Source: Sipunculus nudus (taxonomy: Eukaryota > Annelida > Sipuncula > Golfingiida > Sipunculidae). From it: a stretch of 64,000 bases of DNA. The stretch spans positions 28,257,339-28,321,338 of the forward strand of contig CM049316.1 of the NCBI GenBank assembly GCA_026874595.1, written 5' to 3'. Under the pieces are notes generated by a model. The model did no database searches, was not told where the DNA came from, and worked only from the letters and a program-made list of their open reading frames with translations. Of this stretch, positions 24,750-37,100 are shown piece after piece (positions within the stretch are counted from its first letter, which is position 1; every line of letters starts with the position of its first letter). Position numbers and translations under genes: made by a program.

Positions 24750-25110
24750 AAAATAACAAAAGATACAGGTGGCGCCACCACTTTTCGGAAACTGACACAA
24801 CTAGTCATGGTCAATATTCAAGGCAAGATTCATGACAATCCATGCATTAATTATCAAGATATTGGAGGTTTTGTATTATATTTTTGATTATTCTGGGGGT
24901 ACTTTCAAGCCCCATAGCTCGGAGGATATAGGTCGCAGTGACCTAATTTCAGGTTTCCAAGGAGATTTTTAATTGACCTCCCTGGATATTCACTTAGAAA
25001 TTTCCAGGTCCAGCAGTTACGATTTGTGCCCTGCTAACATACGGCCGGATGGCCGGCCGGAGCGCCATTCCTATACCTCAGTTGACTTACAGTCAGCTGA
25101 GCTAAAAATG
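24750..25110 (+). repeat. Family B dispersed repeat, copy 2
   Basis: Longer copy that includes GGTGGCGCCACCA, then TAGGTCGCAGTGACCTAATTTCAGG, GTTACGATTTGTGCCCTGCTAAC, a CGGCCGGATGGCCGGCCGG box and GTCAGCTGAGCTAAAAA. Confidence 0.85.
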
Positions 25111-28100
25111 TGACTACGTTTCAAGGTTCCATTAGGGGTCCTTATTTTAAGGTTTCACAATATAAATGTTTCTTGTATGTGATATTACAGATTTTAGAAA
25201 ATGTTATTAGTGACTATATGTTATCAAAGAATCATCTTTTGCTTTTTCCTTCATAATAGTAAATGTTGTAATTTCTTTTTTGAACATAATCTGAATCATG
25301 TCTATTAATAGTAACATAACAAATTGGTAGCTGATGTTTAGACCAGGTTTCATATACATTTATCAACATTTTAAGCTGTGTTTCTGTGTGCACACATTTT
25401 GGCATTTTTTATATGATATCCGCTTAAGTTTGAAATCCTCTCATTATTTGCTTGGTATAATACATACTTTTTCAAAATATGACAAAAGTTGCAAATCCCA
25501 TTCATAAACAATCAATAGGGCCATACAAACTTTTAATACCAGTAACATAATTTTTTGGCCTGATCTTGAGTCATGGCAATCACTGCCTACCTTAAGTTAA
25601 AGCATAATTGCTAATATATTGACCAAAGTACTGAAAGAGAGATCAAGGACTGCACACCAGTATCAACTTTTTTTCCAGGATATTACTGCCCAAGAATTTT
25701 AAGAACTTAATTTAAGTGTTAAAAATTCTGAATCATGAATTCTCTTTACTATATTCCAGGTTTTGCTGAATATGCACCATATATGTCTACATACTGATGG
25801 AATAACCTGGATAGAATATAATGTTTCTGATTCATAGCTGCATGTATATACCCCATATGTGTGCAACTGTAAGTTAAATGGAACCACACCCGTAACTTTT
25901 CTAGCTGCATACACATATGTACTGCACATATGCGAATGTACTTTATACACGTATACTGTTTATAGAATGCTGGCTTAATGCAAATTTGTACATTGTTATT
26001 CTTTGTAATTATAATGACTTCTGTTATTCCATGACCTGTATATGAGTGGTATAGTCTTTCTTATCTGACATGTGTCTATTATCATCAAATCAGCATATTT
26101 TTAAATAAAACTTTCATTGGAAAAAGAACAAAAGCACTTTCATAGGATTAACTGGTATGATAAATTTATTATAAAATAGCTTTCACTTTCAGAAAAATTA
26201 TATACAGGAGTCCCTATCAGGTTATGGGTTTATGATGATAAGAGCACTGCAAACATGCATTATACACCTGTCGCATATCTTGTGACCTCCAACCTCATTG
26301 AATATGCATGAATTTTGATAAGAAGGTAATTCAGGTGAGCAATGAGTTTCATTAAAATCCACAGGATTTTTGGTAGGTCACCAAGGTGCCTCCAAAATAT
26401 ACATGGATTTTGCTGGAAATCGAAATTAGGCAAGATATTTCATTGATTAACATTGCTAATGAGTTTTACAAAATCCTACATAAGTTATCGCGGCAACACC
26501 ACAAAGTAGCCTAGTGAACTGTGACCTTATAAATATGCTTAGATGTTGCCTATAATGGAACACGGGCAAGATAATCTGTTGGTAAGTAGTTACGGTGAGT
26601 TTCGTTAAAATCCATCAAAGCCCCAGTAAATTATCACGGCAACACTAAAAGTTAACAGACAGATGGACAGACAGCCAGATGGTGGGTATACCATAATACT
26701 CCTGTCATATGACAGGCATATAAAAAAGTGAACAGTAAGTTTTAATAAATTTGATAACAATTTAGTCCTGATAAACAGACCCCTTTATTTTATTTACACA
26801 AATGTTCACTATTAGGATCACATGAAAAGAAAGTTTTCCTGAGAATTTGTTCATCTAAATCCTGTTTACAAGGAGAACAATCAGATTTTATCTCTGTGTG
26901 TCCTGTATCTTGTACACATACCGATAAAAGAACACTCACGTGCATACAATGATTTAACCATAAATGTTCAAAACCTGACAGCACATAGGGAGTATATATC
27001 TCTGCAATTAGCATGTTTAATATACAATCTGTATATATATGGAACCTGTCTGAAACAACACCTGTCTATTAAGACCACCTAAGAGAATTTTTGGCCAGTC
27101 ATACAGTCTTATTACACAGGTCTGATTGTATACTGCTGTTGGCCTGATATTCGCAGGGTTAAAATTTCACAATATCACTTGTAAGGTGTTTTGAGAGGGT
27201 TCCATTCTTCGGATCTCACAACAGTGGCAACACAAATGAACTACAACTGTTATTATGTTACAAAATAATTGTATCAAATATTATGTACATAAAATCTTGT
27301 TCATAAAAATTTGGAAATAAAAAAAAGATAATTAGAAAGATATTGTATCATTTGTAATATCAATCTTTGAACATACACAATATATTTTTATTCATTAAGT
27401 CAAATTTTTACTTTTCAACTCTGCCTTCCACAATGGGACCACTCATTCACAAAGGTTTGATTTCGTGATAATTCCTCTTTCACTAATACTGTGAATTTGA
27501 AACCTTCATAAACAATATAGCATCTAAAGTATTTATATGAGTATTAATACCGAAATTCAATAAACTATTCTATGTTTAATATACAATGCCTGAGTTAAAG
27601 TACCAAATCCTAATGTCAGAGTAAAATCTGGGGGTACAATCACTGAAAGTTAACCCAACAATGAGGTATAACTTAATAAGGACATATAGGCCAACTGACC
27701 ATATTGGCCCCCAGCGCTGAGGGCCAGACAAGTTTAGCCGCAAGCTTAAGTGAGCCCCAGACTTGCACTGACATTGCCTAATCAACCAAATCGGCTATAG
27801 TATGAATCAGAGAATACCATTTTGGCCACCGGGTCCCCTCATTACTAAATGCATAAGCCTGTCAGGTTTTTTTTTGGCTCTGTTTGCCTACCTCTGTGTG
27901 TGTGTATATATATATATATAAGAAATTAAGAACTAAAGGGGACTTTTCATTTTAATTTCAAGAAATGTTCATCAAACTTTAAAAGTTTTCAGTGTTGCTA
28001 GTATTTCATTTTTTTCCAGAAAGACAAATTTTCCATAGGTGCCACATTTTAATACTTTTTTTATCAACTAACCATCCTTTGAATCTTGATTTTGAGGTTT

Positions 28101-29492
28101 TAACACATTTACATGTATTTCAAACTCCACCTCAGGCTCATACATACCCACACTTGCCCTCAAATGGAATCAAATAAACATCTTACACATTTGGTTTTAA
28201 TGACAAGAAAGATCTGTAACAAACAATTATAAAGTAACAGTTTTCATAAAAAATATCCATTAATTATGATTTTTGGTGATAATTAGATATTGTGTCAGAC
28301 AGCAACATGGCTGGAACTGTGGTAGCATGTCAGGTTCAATTTTTCTTAACACCAGCTGAGCATGATATGTGATATATTTATTATATAACTATACAATAAA
28401 TGATTGTTTTTATTTTTTTCCTCATAATCAAAACCAAGGCACATATCAGGACATATGAAACAATATCCATTGTGACAATCTTTGCCTTCAGTTTCCCCTT
28501 CCAATGGTACAATGCAGTTTTTCTCCCCTGGTCCTCTACATTACTGTGTAACCTAAGAGAAAGTGAAATGATTCTTTACGATTTAGATCCTTGAGTGCCT
28601 GGCAAGGATTGCAATTATTGTATCAATATGTTATACCTATTTTGATATTTGCTATCATTCAATAATCAGTAAACAACAAAACTAAACTAGTGATAAATGC
28701 CTGATTCAAAGAAAAAAATCTACAAAATGGAATCCATTTGGTTTATTTATTGCAGGTGAAAGTACCAGTAAATGCTATCAAAACCTAATGCAAATCTTAA
28801 ATAAATCAGTGACAAAACCATTAATCTATAACAATATACTTTGTATGGAATAAATGTTTCATTCATTTTGAAAATGTTTTCAAAGACATTTAAAAGTTCA
28901 ATATTGTAATTATTACTATGACAGGTCTTGAAGTGCTGTAGCACTGTACTATTTGTCTTTCATACTCAACTGCAATGGCAAATTGTAAAGGATATGCATT
29001 TAAATATTTACTTAAAACCAGAACAGATTCTAGTGGACTGGTGCACCAATTAATCAATTTTATTGATGATTGATCCTTTTCTTTCTTAATCGATTATATC
29101 GAATGCATTTTTTTATATAAATGATTATGTATGCACATCCAAAGAAATCATGTTAATCCTTATAAAACTGAACCTTGTGCAACAAATAAGTGTCAACAAC
29201 TCGGCCATTAACTTAACCTTTAATATGTACACGGTAGACTGAATTTACTTGGTCAATATTTAAGGAATAATCTTCAACACATTTTATGGCAACACATATA
29301 TGGTGCATAAAATAATCAATTAATAATAGATCAGTCGATTTTTGTATCTTTCCATTATCAAATATGATTTGACAACCAATTCCAACCACTAACAGATACT
29401 CAGTATATTCCTTGGTATCTGATTCAAAGTCCATCACTGATTATATTTAATTTTCAGTATTTTGAACTATTTGCTGATTATTTTCACAACCA
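25111..29492. other. SOCS intron segment, mostly unique AT-rich sequence
   Basis: Holds one CATATGACAGG-family element (26232-26727), a TG/TA microsatellite (27895-27919) and a CTGTCTATTAAGACCACC fragment near 27062 that resembles the pogo-like MITE family. No coding signal found. Confidence 0.5.
26232..26727 (-). mobile_element. CATATGACAGG-family element, about 495 bp
   Basis: Ends at CTCCTGTCATATGACAGGCATATAAA. Its interior (TTATCGCGGCAACAC, GTGACCTCCAACCTCATTGAATATGC, AGGTGCCTCCAAAATA) is the reverse complement of 51449-51924. A shorter deleted copy sits in the 1735-bp duplication. No coding capacity, so a non-autonomous element. Confidence 0.75.
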
Positions 29493-29500
29493 CAAGTGAC

Positions 29501-29972
29501 TGGTCCCCCTAAACACCCAAAACACCAGTGTTTTGGGTATCTGTGACGAAACACCACGAAACACCCCCTTCACTTCAAACCTGAACCAAAAACGTAACAC
29601 CAATCGATAAATAATCATCTGATGAATATATCTCTGCAATATTGTTTCATAAATTCATGTCATAAAGATAAAAATGACTGTTTCGTGCCGTGGTCGGTTC
29701 ATCGGCGCCCACTGCAGCCGTTTATGCCAGCTATGACCCTGCCCCCTAATGGCGCAAGTCACAATCAAGCAGCGCACTTGTCAGTTGTACAAAATACTAT
29801 TGCTTTCTTTAATTTTACAGAATAGTTGCACAAATTCTGCATTAACATATCCAACTGATGATGATTTATTAACTGGTACAAGTGTTTTGCTTCAAATTTG
29901 AATTTAAAAGGGTTTTTCACAGTGTTTCACACGTACCCAAAACACTGGTGTTTTTGGTGTTTAGGCGGACCC
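29501..29972. mobile_element. 472-bp MITE with about 45-bp TIRs and 8-bp target duplication
   Basis: Left end TGGTCCCCCTAAACACCC..CAGTGTTTTGGGTA; the right end is its inverse (TACCCAAAACACTGG..TTTAGGCGGACCC). Flanked on both sides by CAAGTGAC (29493-29500 and 29973-29980). An 8-bp duplication suggests hAT-type transposition; this is inference, since there is no transposase. Sits in the SOCS intron, about 600 bp from exon 1. Confidence 0.88.
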
Positions 29973-30519
29973 CAAGTGACAAGTCATAACTGGTGTATGT
30001 GTCTGAATTTCCTTGATTTAAATTTTAAAACTAATTAATGTTAAACAGTTCATTTGACCACAGAAGAATTAATTAAATAACTTACTAAAGTTCTCTGCAC
30101 AAGAGAAGAACTGAATTTATTCAAAATGAAATATGACTTATTCCTTATTTCTTTAAAAACATCAATTTTATTTTTCAATAACAGGCAGAGAAAAGAGTAA
30201 AGCAGAAAACTACAGCAAAATAACATAAATAAAACATCACGATTTACACAAATCAGTGTCTAATTTTCTTTGTCTTTGAAAATTTAAGTGAAAAATAATT
30301 AAAAACATATATATTATGACAGCCTGTCATGGACAGTGGCAGTGCTAGCCTGAAATGTCATTTGAAATGTCATAACATATTTAGATAACATAGTACGCAC
30401 ACGGATCCATGTGTGTCGCAATACTTATATTATTATGGTTCATCAGGCCTATAAGGCACTTGGCTCCAGGCTTGTCAGATGTTGCGTAAATACTGCATTG
30501 CTGAAGCTGTCAGAGTAAA

Positions 30520-30535
30520 GGGGGGGGGGGGGGGG
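30520..30535 (+). repeat. 16-nt poly-G tract
   Basis: Run of 16 G just downstream (in SOCS orientation) of the exon 1 donor, so it reads as poly-C in the SOCS pre-mRNA. Similar 14-16-nt C or G runs occur at 1467, 10205, 43570 and 58356. Confidence 0.9.
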
Positions 30536-30574
30536 TTAATAGGTAAACAAGCAAAGGTGTATTAAAACAATTAC

Positions 30575-30865
30575 CTCTCGCCGTTTCTTGCGGTTAGTTG
30601 CCAATTTCTTCTTGAGCGAATTGAAAAATCCTTTCTTTTCCGCCTTGATTGGCAAGGACACGGCGTTGTTGGGGGACTGACTGCCACCTGAGCTTGGGTT
30701 ATCGTGGTTTGCAGATGTGGGACTGTCAAGCAGGCCTTCCCCGTTTTGGTTCACTGGGGCCATGCCAGAGTTTATTCCACTTGCTTGATCAGCCAGAGCA
30801 CCGTTATTCACGTCATTTAAATTGTTTCTCGTTTTGCGACCTCTTAGGCTCGATCTCTTCATCAT
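30575..30865 (-). CDS. Probable first coding exon of the SOCS6/7-like gene
   Basis: Seen: 97 codons from a tandem Met start to a donor GTAATT (30573-30574 in + coordinates), ending in phase 0; the SH2 exon at 5261 also starts in phase 0. The product begins MMKRSSLRGRKTRNN, has a Ser/Asn/Gly-rich middle and ends GFFNSLKKKLATNRKKRRE. Vertebrate SOCS6 likewise starts with a short basic segment and has a similar basic LMGTLKRRLSAKQK motif about 75-90 residues in. The joined protein would be 444 residues, shorter than human SOCS6 (535), so one or more small middle exons in the 25-kb intron could have been missed. The link between the two exons is inferred from strand, phase and this resemblance. 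This exon might alternatively belong to an alternative transcript. Confidence 0.68.
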
Positions 30866-31097
30866 TTGTTACTTTATTGCACACGCTAGCTGTGACATTT
30901 TCCACCTTTTTCGGAGTATGACTGGACTTCTGTCAGCTTTGTTTTATTTCTGGCACGCTTGCGCGAGCTCACTTCCGTGTTCTGTTAAAAGGCTATTGGA
31001 TCATTATTTGGCACCCGACCCAATCAAAATATCTCAAGTATTTGCTGCAGTATGCATCTGCGGTGAGCGATAATTGGGAACCAAACGACAGTGGACG
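30866..31097. promoter_or_regulatory. Putative bidirectional promoter between SOCS6/7-like and GPATCH1
   Basis: The 232 bp between the two divergent start codons contains a CCAAT box on each strand (ATTGG at 30995-30999, CCAAT at 31020-31024) and an ETS/GABP-type ACTTCCG at 30971-30977. A CpG-containing CGCTTGCGCGAG patch lies around 30956-30966, resembling an NRF1 half-site. No TATA box is obvious. These are hallmarks of housekeeping bidirectional promoters. Transcription starts were not seen directly, and part of the stretch must be 5' UTR. Confidence 0.6.
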
Positions 31098-31164
31098 ATG
31101 GCTTCGGATTCCGAAGACGATTCATTTGTTACCATTGGCACTGCTTTGCCAACTTATGCTGAAG
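31098..31164 (+). CDS. GPATCH1: GPATCH1 coding exon 1
   Basis: Encodes residues 1-22 plus one base of codon 23; donor GTGTTC at 31165. The acidic start [10 protein letters not shown] resembles the acidic N-terminus of vertebrate GPATCH1. The ATG has G at +4 and lies 232 bp from the oppositely oriented SOCS start. Confidence 0.85.
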
Positions 31165-34100
31165 GTGTTCATCACGTTATGAAATCATAATAGAGCCCAA
31201 CATTGTACAAACTATCGACTCAGCTAAATACCAGATGTCCGGACATTTCAAGAAAGTTTTACATTACCAATGGCTTTTGCTATTCACTTTACTCAGGATC
31301 GGGCCAGATTGCCTATCGTTAACTTCCACTCTAACTGCACGCCCTCACACGTTCGGGAATTATTTGTTTCATTATAAAGTGATGGTCAGACACCCAACTG
31401 TATTTGTTGATATTTGTTTTTAAAAGTCACAGCAATACACAATCCCATTACCAGTGTCTGAAGGATTGACCCAGTGTAAATAATTTAAATGATACACGTG
31501 GAAATAGTTTAAAGGGTTCATGTGGAAATCTGTTAAATTACAAATACAAGTGTTCCAGCATGAACCATGCAGCCACTGTTACATCGTAGTCATGAACAGT
31601 GTCAATAAATATAAAAGTTTTAGTTAGCGGGCTTCAGCGCAACAACAATAGGATATGTATAAAGTCATACTGCTGCTTGCATCTCAATTTTGCCACTTCC
31701 ATTTATCTGCCACTTACACTCTCCTCCATTACATAAATCCTAAACGTCATTACGACCGTCTGTATACACTCAGTCATAACCTCATTGAGGCTGATCCTAA
31801 ATTCACTCTGAAGCCCGCGTTCTATTGTGGCTCCAAGTTTTGTATACCATCAGATTTTAGTGTTGGGCATCATTGTATTACTAAATCCCTTGCCCATTCT
31901 GTTTAGCTGTCTGTTTGTGCTCTCCTATTAGCTGTAAGGGGCATCAGAAATAAAAAATTGAAGAAAAAAAACAAATTTGCATACTTTAAATGAGCAACCA
32001 CTTGGATTGCCTAATAATTTTGGAGATCATAATGGAATGGGTGAGAGTCCTGTATTAACAGAAAATACTGTCTGGTGGTCTGTTCTTCCATTGAGCAAAC
32101 AATTGAGAGATCTGTTTGGTGACAATACAGTTATTCAGTGCTGCTTTGTCACATTAAAAATGCACTTACTCTGGAAGGGTGACCCAAGAGCAGGTCATCA
32201 GAGGTTTGCTGTTAATCCATACTTAAGGCTAAATAAGACATGAAATGCAGTTGTTCTAATTCTTTAAATATTCTGAAAAAGAAATTATATCATGTACACT
32301 GCAAAACTTTGCTGACCAAGTTAATTTTCGGTATTGCCAACTTAAACACGGAAATTGGATGTAATATAAAATGTGCCTAGCTTGAAGGCCTGAACCCCAT
32401 TTGTAGAATGTCAAATTATGTGAATTTTTTACTTCTTTTCATGTAGATGTACATTGATGAAATGTTTATTTATTTAAAACAATGGTTATAGCCAATTAAT
32501 ATCAGCTGATTTAAAGAGCACATCATGATTTGATGCATTTCTGATATAAAAATAATGGAAATCTTTAATCTCTTTAGATGAAGTTCCAAAGAAGCAAAGT
32601 TCATACAAGGAACAAGCAGTCAAAGATGAGAGGGGTAGGCCACAGAGGTTTCATGGAGCCTTTACTGGAGGCTTCTCAGCAGGATATTACAATTCTGTTG
32701 GTTCCAAAGAAGGTGAGGTCATAAGCAAGCAAAGCTCAAATGTTTTTAGCTAAGATGACTTGTGACACCCTTTGTCTCATTCAATCTAAGGCCGGTTTTC
32801 CATGTACACTTAAATTTCATCACGCTTTAAATCAACAAGCTGAAAATGCCCTGAATATATTTTCAATGTAAACTTTTCCGCTCACTGAATTTAGGGTACT
32901 GTTTACTGTTTACTGATTTTTACTGTGCTGGGCAAAAAAGCAAGCAGAAAAGTTGAACAGGAATCAACTTGTTTTCATTGCCATGAATACAAGTGCAATG
33001 AAATGTGTGCATGGAGATGCTACAACTTATTTGAACTGTCTTGACTTTCTGCACGATGAAAAGCACGCAGAAATGTGTGCATGGAGATGCTACAACTTAT
33101 TTGAACTGTCTTGACTTTCTGCACGATGAAAAGCACCCAGAAAAGCATATATTGAAAACGCGCCTTAAACAAGAAAATCTTCTGAAGGACAGGTCAGTGG
33201 AAGGTACAGTAAAACCTGGCCTGCTTATGACCACCTCAGTTTAGCAACTCCCTCAAAATAATGACAACTTATCAGTCCCAGTACTTTTTTTTGTTTTAAT
33301 ATTAAACCTTGTTTAGACAGCTACTGGAACCTCAAATATGCGACAACTTTATCCAGGTCCCCTTGTGGTCATTATTTTGAGGTTTTACTGTTCAAGAAAC
33401 ATTTATAATACTGTATTGTATATTAGCGTGTACCTTGTTGTTAAAGTGTGACAGTGAGTCATCATGTACCATGGTCTGTATTCAGTGACTGAGTGGGCTG
33501 TAATATTCATTATACAAAACACAATTTATGGTCACACTTAACACACTTGATCAAGGTCCCATGGGCGGTCATAATTTTGAGGCTTTACTGTTTTACTCAC
33601 TATCTGTGTAACTTAATTTTAAACTGAAAGGTCTTACAACTGTCTTTGGAATATGTTTACACAGCTTTCTGCAGTTGGTTTATGTACAGTCATTATACAT
33701 ACAGTGCAAACTAATGTACTGGTTTTATCATGTTAACTGTCACTGTTGTTTACTGTATAATGAATTAACATGATACCTGCGTGTAAAAAGTTTTTTTTTC
33801 AATATCGTTAGACCTTGGTTTCAAGGAGAGTGGGCATTCGATCACAGTATTGGCCATATTTAGCATGTGTAATTTGGGTAATATCTACTTCAAAATAATT
33901 TTGTATTTGTATAAATTATTGGAATTTCTTCTGTTGCATATTTTCTTAATACATATGTAACCTCTGCTTTTTACACAGGATGGACGCCATCCACCTTTGT
34001 CTCTTCGAGGGAGAAGAATTCAGAGAGCTTTGGGTCCAGACCTGAAGACTTTATGGATGAAGAGGTGTATATTATATTTCAAAACACACCACCATTATTA

Positions 34101-37100
34101 TATCTCCCCTCCCATCAGGACATAAAGTATTTGGTCTATTGTCCTTGTTGTGAGTGGTGGTGAGTGGCGTGTGTGTCATTTCTTGTGAAATGTTCACCCT
34201 CAATATTTTTTCATGAAATTTGAAATTTAAATTGTTTCTACCACTATCTGTGACAAGTTTGAAAACCAGTGACCTTGACTTTCATCATCAAGGTCAGCCA
34301 GGACGAAATATAAACTTTTGTGAACCCCATAACTTTTTAAGTGTGGCATATTTTTTCCTCAAATTTTTAACTGATTGTTTCAACCAAGTTCTTTGACGAG
34401 TTCAAAAACTGATGACCTTGACTTGGATCTTCAAGGTCAATAAGCTGGAACAGAAATATTTTGTTTACAGTATAACTTTTGAACCATTCAATATATTTTC
34501 ATGTAATTTGATGGGTCAAATATTTCTTTTAAAATTTGGGGGAGTATTTGGAAACCAGTGACCTTGACCTTCATGTTCAAGGTCAAATCAGCCGGAATAT
34601 AAAATGATTTGTGAATGCTGTGACTTTTTAAGTAGTCAGTCATTTTTCCTTAAACTTGGGGATGGAAGACCCATATGGAGGGAAGACAGATCTGGTTTTA
34701 CATTGCAAAAACAATCTCATTCTAGTATTCTTTATGGAATAGTGTATTCTACAGTAGTCTTTGTAGTTTGAGTACAAATTAACCCACTATGACAATATAA
34801 CCAAATGTACAATTGCAAGATGTTTGGGTGTGGATTAATGTATAATTTAAATGTCACTGGAAATGTTAACATGGTCCAGATCAGATTAACTTTTGTTTGT
34901 CAATAATAGCAGGGATCAGAGCAGCTGATGTTTTAAAAAAATCCTAATTACTAAATGGGGAAATTACCTGATGTTACATTGACTTTTTTACTGAAAGTTT
35001 TGTAAGTAGAGCAAATATATTGATGTAATATATAAATACATTGCTAATTCTGTTTAATCAGTTATAAAACAGAGGTTTTTATGTGGATGATGAAACCTTT
35101 TAAGATGTAATGAATCCAATGAAATTTGTCAAAATACTGTTACAGTAAACCATTTATACCTCTGTATTACTTATGAAATTAATGATAATGTTCTTGTGTG
35201 TTATGGTTGAATGTCAAATTGCACTTTATCTTTATTATGCTATGTAGGACTTCATGGCTCATGGGATAGCCCCTAAACAGATTTCCACAACTGATAAATT
35301 CCGGTCCAGTATAGATGGGAATAAAAAACTGACAGCAGCACCTTCTGGTGGTGTGATACCAGGGATTGCTCCTCTTGATGGAATAGTCACTGCAGCCTCG
35401 ACGTCAATCGGAGCCAAACTAATGCAGAAGCTTGGTTGGAAGGAGGGGCAAGGTGTCGGACCCAGAGTGAAGAGGAAGAAGAAACGTTCAGGTTTTATTA
35501 TTTTACTTCTGTAATCCTACTATAATTTCTGTCTGTCATCTGTTCGACTGTCTGTCCGTCTGTCCGTTAACAGGGCATAAATCGTATCCGCTGGACCTAG
35601 AAACTTCAAACTGAAAATCATTGGAGGTCCATTAAAATCTTCTTAGAAACCTGAAATGAGGTCACTGGTACCTATATCCTCTGTGCTATGGGGCTCGAAA
35701 TTAACCCCCAGTATAATTAAAAATTTGATACAAAAGCTCTGTTATCTCAGTAACTAATGCTTTGATTGCCATGAATCTTTCCATGCATATTGATCAAATA
35801 GTGTTTCATCAATTCCATAAGACTGGTGGCACCACCCATATTTTATTCTAATCTTTACACATTTTTCTCTATTTTTGATACCTTCAAATGAAGCAGTTTG
35901 GATGATAACAGGGCACAAAGTGTAACATGATTCAAGTAACCTATAAGTCAAATGGACACAAGTCTTGGCAGTTTGATGAAGAAACTTTTAACTTAGCATC
36001 TGGGGAGTTTCCTCTAGCTATTACCTATTTTCTAAGGTCTGTGGGCAGAACAAAATGACTGAGCACTCTGGAAGTCATCGTACCCATTATTTAAAGTTCC
36101 TTAACAAATATCTTTTACCAGATCATAACATCAATAATTAATACAGGCAACACCTGTATACATGTCAAGTTCAGCTGAGCATCATGACCCATGGGTCACT
36201 TGTAGGATATGGGTAGGTTCCAAAAAGCCACTAATTAAACTCTTTCTGCAGATAGATTCCTTCCTGAACACTTTCCTGGGAGTACTTTTGTTTTGCATGC
36301 CCACACATTTATTGAACCCTGGCAGGTTTATTTCTCCTGGTTTCTTGAAACTATTCATGGGGGCTGCCATATAGCATACACACTATGACGTTGTTGTTAA
36401 AGGTTGCATGTTGAAATTATGGACATACCACTAGTTATCATGAATCACAACATTTTCTCATATTACAGAAACTGAAATTATCCAGCCAATGACATGGATT
36501 TGAAAAAGAAAACAAATTAGGTGAACAGCTACATATTAGAAAAGTTTATAGAAGGATGACAGTTTTATCAAAAGTTTGATTTTAAGGAAATATTCTTCTC
36601 TTTTGGTCTGACACCGTTGAAAAACCACAGAATAATACCCTTTGAATATATGTACACTACATTTTTTTTTTTTTGGGGGGGGGGGAATCAAAATTAAATC
36701 ACACAAAATTTTTTGAATTCACAGCATTTGCAACCTGAGGCATTTCAAAGGAGACCTCAGGCTTTTTTTTAATCATCTGAATAATAAGCTTTGAACACAC
36801 ATTACATTTTTACCATGTAATTATAGGATTAAGTTTTAGTTGTGTTATTACAGGGAAGCCAGGACAGAGAATCTATGGTTGTGCCTTACCACCAACAGGG
36901 AGTGATGAGGTATGAAATTAGTAATGAAAAAAATAACAGTAAGAACTCATTAATTGTTGATGTGATGTTTTGTAATGTTAATGTTATATTGATGTTTCAT
37001 TAAATGACAGATCCATGGTCTGCTGCCTGTTGATGGTATTTTTATGCCCCCACCACAAAGTGGCCGGTGCATATAGTTTTACCCATGTCCGTCATTTCGT

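Larger units (their letters stand above)
5262..30574 (-). other. Large repeat-filled intron of the SOCS6/7-like gene
   Basis: About 25.3 kb between the two recognised SOCS exons. It holds the 1735-bp duplication, the 289-bp satellite, several TIR elements and dispersed repeat fragments, listed separately. I saw no further open stretch with SOCS-like content, but a short low-complexity exon could be hidden. Confidence 0.6.

Noticed and set aside
30649-31073. Two + strand frames of 90 and 83 codons near the promoter
   Set aside because: Antisense to SOCS exon 1 and across the promoter gap; no family resemblance.
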